A DNA stretch of 10,839 nucleotides from Verrucomicrobiota bacterium. GTDB lineage: Bacteria > Verrucomicrobiota > Lentisphaeria > Oligosphaerales > Oligosphaeraceae. The stretch lies in NCBI GenBank assembly GCA_022709995.1, contig JAKLHU010000031.1:1-10839 (forward strand), in the 5' to 3' direction. Below, one piece after another: positions 6,522 to 10,839 of this stretch; the first letter of the stretch is position 1, and each line of letters begins with the position of its first letter. The notes under the pieces were generated by a model, which did not search any database, was not told the origin of the DNA, and saw only the letters and a program-made list of their open reading frames with translations. The position numbers and the translations under genes were made by a program.

Positions 6522-6626
6522 TCTTCGCCCCCCTGACCGTAACGGCCGTTGTCATGCTTTTGCACCCGGGGCGCTTCCCGGTTTCAAGCAATATACCCGC
6601 CTTTGCAATAATGCCGCTGTCGCCGG

Positions 6627-6655
6627 TTGCCGAAACCGACGCCCGTCGTTATATT
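6627..6655 (+). promoter_or_regulatory. Sigma70-like promoter of the ABC ATPase gene
   Basis: TTGCCG (6627-6632) and TATATT (6650-6655) are separated by 17 bp, the ideal spacing. Transcription would begin near 6662, giving a leader of about 35 nt to the ATG at 6697. An AAGGA ribosome site (6686-6690) lies 6 nt before that ATG. The rest of the 175-bp divergent region holds no other clear site; a matching sulfatase promoter is not obvious. Confidence 0.55.
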
Positions 6656-6696
6656 GAAACAGACCAGCGACTGACAGCAACGCATAAGGACAAGAC

Positions 6697-7416
6697 ATGG
6701 CCGCCAAGGCATTGTACCAACTGCAGAACGTAACCAAGAATTTCCACCTCGAGGGCGGCGTCATTGAAGTCCTGCGCGGCTTGACGCTGGACATCGCGGC
6801 CAGCGCGTGGGTCGCCCTGGTCGGCCGGTCCGGCTCGGGCAAGACGACGCTGCTGCATCTACTCGGCGGCTTGGACAAACCCAGCGCCGGCCACATTCAA
6901 CTCGACGGCCAGGACATCGCCCGAATGTCAGCGGCCCAGTTGACGTCGCTGCGACGGCAGCGCATCGGCTTTGTCTTCCAGTCGTACCACCTCTTCCCGG
7001 AATTGACCGCCTGGGAGAATGCCGTTCTGCCGGCGCTGCACTGGGGGCGCGACCGCGAAGCGGCCTATCAAAACGCCCGCCAGTGGCTGCATGCCTTTGG
7101 CTTGGACGACCGCCTGCAGCACCGGCCACGGGAACTGTCCGGCGGCGAACAGCAACGCGTCGCCATCGCCCGCGCCCTGGTCAACGACCCGGACATCATC
7201 CTGGCCGACGAGCCGACCGGCAACCTCGACGCGGCCGCGGCCCGGGGCATCCTCGACATCCTGAAGAACGTACACCTTGAACAAGGCAAAACCCTGATCA
7301 TGGTCACCCATGACCAAGCTTTGGCCAGCCAAGCCGACCGTGTCATCCGCCTGGCCGACGGCCCGCCACCCATGCCGCGGACCGCCGTGACGCCAGCAGT
7401 GGCGCGGGAAAAGTGA
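6697..7416 (+). CDS. ABC transporter ATP-binding protein, LolD/MacB type
   Basis: The 239-residue protein is the ATPase subunit of an ABC system. In this family the ATPase works with FtsX/MacB-like permeases in lipoprotein release, efflux or envelope processes. All motifs are intact: Walker A GRSGSGKT (43-50), Q-loop FVFQSYHLFPELTAWENAVLPA (glutamine at 95), signature LSGGEQQR (147-154), Walker B IILADEPTGNLD (167-178) and the H-loop histidine at 205. The length is close to the usual 220-240. The C-terminal tail after residue 221 is proline- and alanine-rich and not part of the fold. No permease gene is adjacent: the next gene is convergent and the previous one divergent, so it is an orphan here and must pair with a product encoded elsewhere. 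Confidence 0.93.
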   Translation: MAAKALYQLQNVTKNFHLEGGVIEVLRGLTLDIAASAWVALVGRSGSGKTTLLHLLGGLDKPSAGHIQLDGQDIARMSAAQLTSLRRQRIGFVFQSYHLFPELTAWENAVLPALHWGRDREAAYQNARQWLHAFGLDDRLQHRPRELSGGEQQRVAIARALVNDPDIILADEPTGNLDAAAARGILDILKNVHLEQGKTLIMVTHDQALASQADRVIRLADGPPPMPRTAVTPAVAREK

Positions 7417-7496
7417 CACGGGTTTCCAAGCCGGGCTCGCCTGCCATAGCCGCAACGCCTCTTCCGGCAACCGAGCCATAATCACTGCGACGCCCG

Positions 7497-7530
7497 GGTG
7501 CCTCAGGGCCGGAGGCGCCTGCCGCGGCAC
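7497..7530. repeat. GC-rich palindrome, copy 2, between convergent genes
   Basis: Positions 7497-7518 match the palindrome at 940-961 in 19 of 22 positions. GCCTC (7500-7504) and GAGGC (7512-7516) can pair, and GTGCC (7498-7502) and GGCAC (7526-7530) form an alternative outer stem. It lies in the 126-bp gap between two convergent genes, so it might act as a terminator for either, but there is no T-tract. Confidence 0.55.
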
Positions 7531-7542
7531 GCTTTGGGGGGA

Positions 7543-8826
7543 CTAAATCTTCCGGATGAGCTCCAGTGCCGCGTCCGCCATCATATCGCCGGCTTCCTGG
7601 CACATCTTGCTCCACAGGGCCGCGGTCGTCTCGTGGCCGCCCTTGCGTTGAAAGGCGTTTTTGGTGGGAATGTAGCCGACCCAGCCGTTGGCCAGCGAAA
7701 CCACGTAGGTCCGTTCCACCGGGCTGAGCTCCTTGATCCGCAAGCCGTGCTCCATGAAATACTCGGCGGGAATGGCGGCAAAGACGGCTTCGCCGAGGCG
7801 GAAGACCTGGATTTCCACTTCTTCGCCGCCCTGGTTGGCCTGCGCCATGCGCTGGAGTGCCGGGTAGTCGTACCAGCCGTCCATGATCAAGGCCCGGAAC
7901 ACATTCCCGCGCACAGCCGGGTCGTCGAACAACCTCTCCGCTTCCACAAAATCGCGATAGGGGATACGGAAGCGCGTGGACAGCACCCGAACGCTCGCAT
8001 CGGCAGGTGCGGGCATTTCCGACAGCAGCCCCAGGACGGTTTCCGCCAGCAGGCCGCCGGTGCGCTCCTTGGTGTTCTCAAGATGCGGATTGAGGAAGTC
8101 GCCGTGATAGACGTTGCCGCAGGCGCCATTGAGAAACACCGTGCCGCACTCGGTCCCGAGGCGTTCTTTGAGGCGGCGGCAAAGTTCGCCGGGATACCCG
8201 GCTGACAAACGGCCGCCGTGATGGCAGGCATGGCAGCCAAAGTTCACGAGGAGGCCCAGAAGCCGGCCGTCGGGGCTGCTGACGCGCACGACGCCCACCT
8301 CCGGGTCGATGACATTTTCGTTGCAAAGCACCCGGGGCAGGTCGCTGGCGCGGGGCGACGTCACCACGCAGCCGTCGCGGGTGATGAAACGCCGGTTGAA
8401 CGACAGCCGATGCTCAAGCCCGGAGCGCACCGAGACCGTCGCCGCCGTCAGCCGGTCATAGGCGGCAATCACCGCCTCGGCGGCCCGTTCCACCATGAAC
8501 GCGACATAGTCGTCCGCCCGCGGGAACCCGGGCCGTGCAATGACGGCGGGGCAGGAATGGTTGTGGGTCGCGCAGACCAAGATGTTGCCGGCGGGAAGAT
8601 CGCGCTGGCTGGCGACCAGGCGGCGGATCGCCTGGGCGACCTCCTGTTCGACAATGACCACATCCAGCGAGACCATCGCCAAGGCGGTCGGGCCTTGGCG
8701 AAAGACCGCCGCGTGCGCATACAACGGATCCAGCACCTCGCTGGCGATCGCGCGGTACGCCCGCACCGGAAGGGTCGGCGGGGTGATCTCGACGTCCGCA
8801 AATCCCGCCAGAAGACTGGTTGTCAT
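7543..8826 (-). CDS. Neutral/alkaline ceramidase-like hydrolase
   Basis: The 427-residue product matches the neutral/alkaline non-lysosomal ceramidase fold, zinc amidases that cut the N-acyl bond of ceramide. Many bacterial relatives are annotated only as ceramidase-like and their substrates are unknown. Family landmarks are GFADVEITPP (8-17), ATHNHSCPA (86-94), NFGCHACHH (195-203), GYPGEL (210-215), FLNGACGNV (231-239), IPAEYF (352-357) and NGWVGYIPT (380-388). Histidines at 88 and 90 and the CHACHH stretch are candidate zinc ligands. The protein is shorter than full ceramidases, apparently lacking the C-terminal immunoglobulin-like domain, and has no signal peptide. The ATG at 8826 is chosen over a TTG at 8847 because a GGGGGGG tract lies 6 nt upstream and would otherwise be coding. 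Confidence 0.85.
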   Translation of the reverse strand: MTTSLLAGFADVEITPPTLPVRAYRAIASEVLDPLYAHAAVFRQGPTALAMVSLDVVIVEQEVAQAIRRLVASQRDLPAGNILVCATHNHSCPAVIARPGFPRADDYVAFMVERAAEAVIAAYDRLTAATVSVRSGLEHRLSFNRRFITRDGCVVTSPRASDLPRVLCNENVIDPEVGVVRVSSPDGRLLGLLVNFGCHACHHGGRLSAGYPGELCRRLKERLGTECGTVFLNGACGNVYHGDFLNPHLENTKERTGGLLAETVLGLLSEMPAPADASVRVLSTRFRIPYRDFVEAERLFDDPAVRGNVFRALIMDGWYDYPALQRMAQANQGGEEVEIQVFRLGEAVFAAIPAEYFMEHGLRIKELSPVERTYVVSLANGWVGYIPTKNAFQRKGGHETTAALWSKMCQEAGDMMADAALELIRKI

Positions 8827-8918
8827 AGGCTTCCCCCCCAAGCACAATCAGCGTTCATTGGCGCCATGACCTGCCGCTGGCCGGTTTGGCGACGGCGCAC
8901 GGTCCGACTTCGAACCAG

Positions 8919-8957
8919 AAAAAAAAAGGCGGGAACCGTATTTGCGATTCCCGCCTT
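8919..8957 (-). terminator. Strong intrinsic terminator for the GH20-like gene
   Basis: On the minus strand AAGGCGGGAA and TTCCCGCCTT form a perfect 10-bp stem (8926-8935 with 8948-8957) with a 12-nt loop, followed by nine T residues (complement of 8919-8927). It ends leftward transcription from the GH20-like gene about 160 bp after its stop, before the ceramidase-like gene begins. On the plus strand no T-run follows, so it is one-directional. Confidence 0.9.
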
Positions 8958-8971
8958 CAGCAAGTCAAAAG

Positions 8972-9069
8972 TGGTGGCGCCAGACATTTTCACTCTGCTT
9001 AATAAGTGAAGATAAGGTCATGTAGACCCCAATGCAATTTTGTTCAGAGTACCGTACTTGGAGCCACCA
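8972..9069. repeat. Imperfect 11-bp inverted repeat bounding an AT-rich segment
   Basis: TGGTGGCGCCA (8972-8982) and TGGAGCCACCA (9059-9069) are complementary at 10 of 11 positions, with 76 bp between. The segment is clearly richer in A and T than all surrounding DNA. Inside it TTCACT and AGTGAA can form a small hairpin (about 8989-9010). No flanking direct repeat is visible, so a mobile origin is only possible. Confidence 0.4.
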
Positions 9070-9084
9070 ATTCTTACCATAAAT

Positions 9085-9100
9085 CAAAACAATTGTTTTG
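9085..9100. promoter_or_regulatory. Perfect 16-bp palindrome (possible operator)
   Basis: CAAAACAATTGTTTTG reads the same on both strands. It lies 20 bp beyond the stop codon of the GH20-like gene. A dimeric regulator could bind it, but it is downstream of one gene and 260 bp upstream of another, beyond a terminator. It may equally be chance in AT-rich DNA. Confidence 0.3.
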
Positions 9101-9119
9101 CAACCCCGGCGCGGAATTA

Positions 9120-10839
9120 TTATTGCTGATTGCCGTTATCCGCTTCGTCCGGGTTGTCTTTCGGCTTTGGCAACAATGTCCAGCTGAGGTCGTTGGCGCG
9201 CTTGCGGGCGGCGAACGCCTTCAGTTCTTCCAGGAGCTGTTCGAAAAAGGCCAGGAGCGTGCTGAGCGCCTGGAGCGAGGCCGGCGCGACCCAGGACGGC
9301 TTGCAGGGCTCGAACGCCGCGATCTTGGCCGCCAGGTCGTCCTTGGCCTTCTGGCAGGCCGTCACCATGCTCTTCTTGACCATGCCCGGCGCCAAGGCAG
9401 CGCGCAATTCAATCAGCCATGCGAACGCCTCCGCGTAGGCCTGCACGCGCAGGGCTTCCCCGCAGAGGCTCAACAGGCATGCCTCGGCGCTGCTGGACAG
9501 CGTCGTCGTCGCCAGGATATCCCGGAAAAGATCTTCGGCCTCCTGGGCCAGGGCGGCCGCTTCGCGCAGCTGCGCCGGCACGTCGACGCCTTCGAATTTC
9601 GCGGCCAGGGCATCCAGCGCTTCGGCGGGGTACTGGCGTGGCCAGGCGGCCTTGCGATAATAAGTATAGATATAGTTCGGGCAGTAGCCGTAGGCCGGCG
9701 TGCGCACGGCCTTGAGCAACTTGTCAGCGGCGGAAATATAGCTCTCCGCCGCTTCGCCGCCAAAGGTGGCGGCGGCCCAGCGCTGCTGGACTTTCTCCAT
9801 GTCCTGACCGGCGGTGGATTCCCAGGCGTAGACCGCCATCAGGGCCTCGTGATCGAGATGCGACGGGTCATGCACCGCGTATGAGACCGCGCCGGAAGCG
9901 CCTTCGGCATCGGCCATCCGCATCATCATGTCAATGTTCGGACGCCGAAAATCGTACGTGTTCCAGTTGTAGTAGCATGTCATCGGCGCAACCCAGCCGT
10001 CAATGCCAAGTTTCTTCCCGATGGACACTTTGGTCTTGTCGTTCAAGGTGTCGTTGCTGTACCACCACCAATGCAGGATGAGCTTGTCCTTCAGGCCGGC
10101 CTTTTCCAGGCGCTTGACAAACTTGGCGTCAAAGGCGCTCATGTGTCGGGTCAGCTGGTCGTTCCACAGCACGACTTTCTTGACGCCCTTCCTGGTCAGC
10201 ATGTCCGCCAGCCAGAAGACATAGTCGAGGAGATTCTCCTCCGGCTTCTTCGCTGTGCAGCGTTTGCACTGGCACCACGGGTCGCCCACCTTGGTCGGCT
10301 CGTCGGGCCAAGGGTAGTCCGGCCAGACTTCGTCCATCTGGATATGAAAGTACTCGATCGATTTGTCGTCGCTGCCCTTGGCGACGAAATGGCGCGAAAT
10401 GATCCCTTCGTAGAATTTCTCCACGAATTCGCGGGTTTCCGGGGCGGTGATGCAGTAGCCGACGCCGGTGGGTTTGCCTTTCGCGTCCCGGGCGGACAAT
10501 TCGGGCATGACGCGGGCGAAGTACGTGTTATGTCCGAAGCTGTTGACGAAGGGGATGACGGTGACGCCGCGTTCGCGGCCGTATTCGACGACGTTATGGA
10601 GCAGGTCTTCCTGGTTGACGAAGGAGGCGAGGTACGTCTCCTCGTGCCACTGGTCGTCTTTAGGTGAGAACCAGCGCAGGGTATGGGGAGTTTTCAAATC
10701 GTCGCGTCCGGGGACCGGCACCATGAGGAATTCGGTCGGCTTGTCCGGTCCTTCATAGCGGCAGCCGCCCCAGCAGCCGTACAGGCCGATGCCCATGGTA
10801 TTCATCTTGACCGCCGACAGGCGGTTGATGGCCTGGCAC
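9120..10839 (-). CDS. GH20-like glycoside hydrolase, 5' end outside the window
   Basis: The frame is open to the window edge. The codons before the first ATG (10803-10805) read CQAINRLSAVK and run into MNTMGIGLYG, which looks like the 'KMN' strand of a GH20-type TIM barrel. The gene therefore starts beyond 10839. GH20 enzymes release N-acetylhexosamines through a conserved Asp-Glu pair. Here HIQMDEVW has D-E codons at 10329-10334, in the right position after VIPFVNSFGH and the PETREFVEKFYE segment. A CQCKRC cysteine motif follows about 20 residues later, then VVLWNDQL. The region after the barrel, residues about 325-545 counted from that ATG, is alpha-helical and alanine-rich, ending in a charged tail. 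A signal peptide cannot be judged. GH20-like is likely; another retaining hexosaminidase-like clan is possible. Confidence 0.75.
   Translation of the reverse strand, partial: CQAINRLSAVKMNTMGIGLYGCWGGCRYEGPDKPTEFLMVPVPGRDDLKTPHTLRWFSPKDDQWHEETYLASFVNQEDLLHNVVEYGRERGVTVIPFVNSFGHNTYFARVMPELSARDAKGKPTGVGYCITAPETREFVEKFYEGIISRHFVAKGSDDKSIEYFHIQMDEVWPDYPWPDEPTKVGDPWCQCKRCTAKKPEENLLDYVFWLADMLTRKGVKKVVLWNDQLTRHMSAFDAKFVKRLEKAGLKDKLILHWWWYSNDTLNDKTKVSIGKKLGIDGWVAPMTCYYNWNTYDFRRPNIDMMMRMADAEGASGAVSYAVHDPSHLDHEALMAVYAWESTAGQDMEKVQQRWAAATFGGEAAESYISAADKLLKAVRTPAYGYCPNYIYTYYRKAAWPRQYPAEALDALAAKFEGVDVPAQLREAAALAQEAEDLFRDILATTTLSSSAEACLLSLCGEALRVQAYAEAFAWLIELRAALAPGMVKKSMVTACQKAKDDLAAKIAAFEPCKPSWVAPASLQALSTLLAFFEQLLEELKAFAARKRANDLSWTLLPKPKDNPDEADNGNQQ

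Noticed and set aside
6512..6733. Small plus-strand ORF spanning the divergent promoter
   Set aside because: It overlaps the sulfatase start, the promoter and the ABC gene, and shows no family features.
8827..8847. TTG start for the ceramidase-like gene
   Set aside because: It would place the G7 ribosome site inside the coding region and adds seven unconserved residues.

Overview
The window is GC-rich, roughly 60% GC by eye, with seven protein-coding genes, one of them cut by the window edge. The gene set suggests a PVC-superphylum bacterium, most likely Lentisphaerota or Kiritimatiellota or a relative. It combines a one-domain sulfatase with no signal peptide, a neutral-ceramidase-like hydrolase, a GH20-like glycosidase, a SWIM-SNF2 helicase, and repeat-laden intergenic DNA. 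This placement is inferred from gene content; no rRNA or other marker gene is present.

Left part (1-1440). A cysteine-rich, DUF1284-like gene on the minus strand has two copies of an RPxxLLCxxC motif. Its reading frame is broken by an in-frame TAG at 78-80, but recognisable coding sequence continues in the same frame to the window edge. The 708-bp gap after it is mostly repeats. It holds a 124-bp element with perfect 19-bp terminal inverted repeats beginning GTAA and a perfect 8-bp direct repeat on each side, which looks like an IS66-type MITE. It also holds a palindromic GC-rich block and an eight-unit TGTCCACT array.

Middle (1440-5060, plus strand). A small class I SAM-dependent methyltransferase is followed 45 bp later by a 932-residue SNF2-family ATPase with an N-terminal SWIM zinc finger. 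A hairpin plus T-tract ends this pair.

Right part (5060-10839). A cytosolic-type sulfatase (minus) diverges from an orphan LolD/MacB-type ABC ATPase (plus) that has a good sigma70-like promoter. A neutral-ceramidase-like hydrolase (minus) and the 3' part of a GH20-like glycosidase (minus) follow. A strong intrinsic terminator lies between these last two, so they are probably separate transcripts. An AT-rich 160-bp island with its own imperfect inverted repeat lies beside that terminator.

The sulfatase, the ceramidase-like protein and the GH20-like protein fit a lifestyle of degrading sulfated or amino-sugar glycans or glycoconjugates. The methyltransferase-helicase pair and the ABC ATPase are not obviously linked to that work. 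I see no CRISPR array, tRNA, rRNA or known defence island. The most distinctive findings are the MITE with its target duplication, the TAG-interrupted duplicated gene and the symmetrically spaced octamer array.
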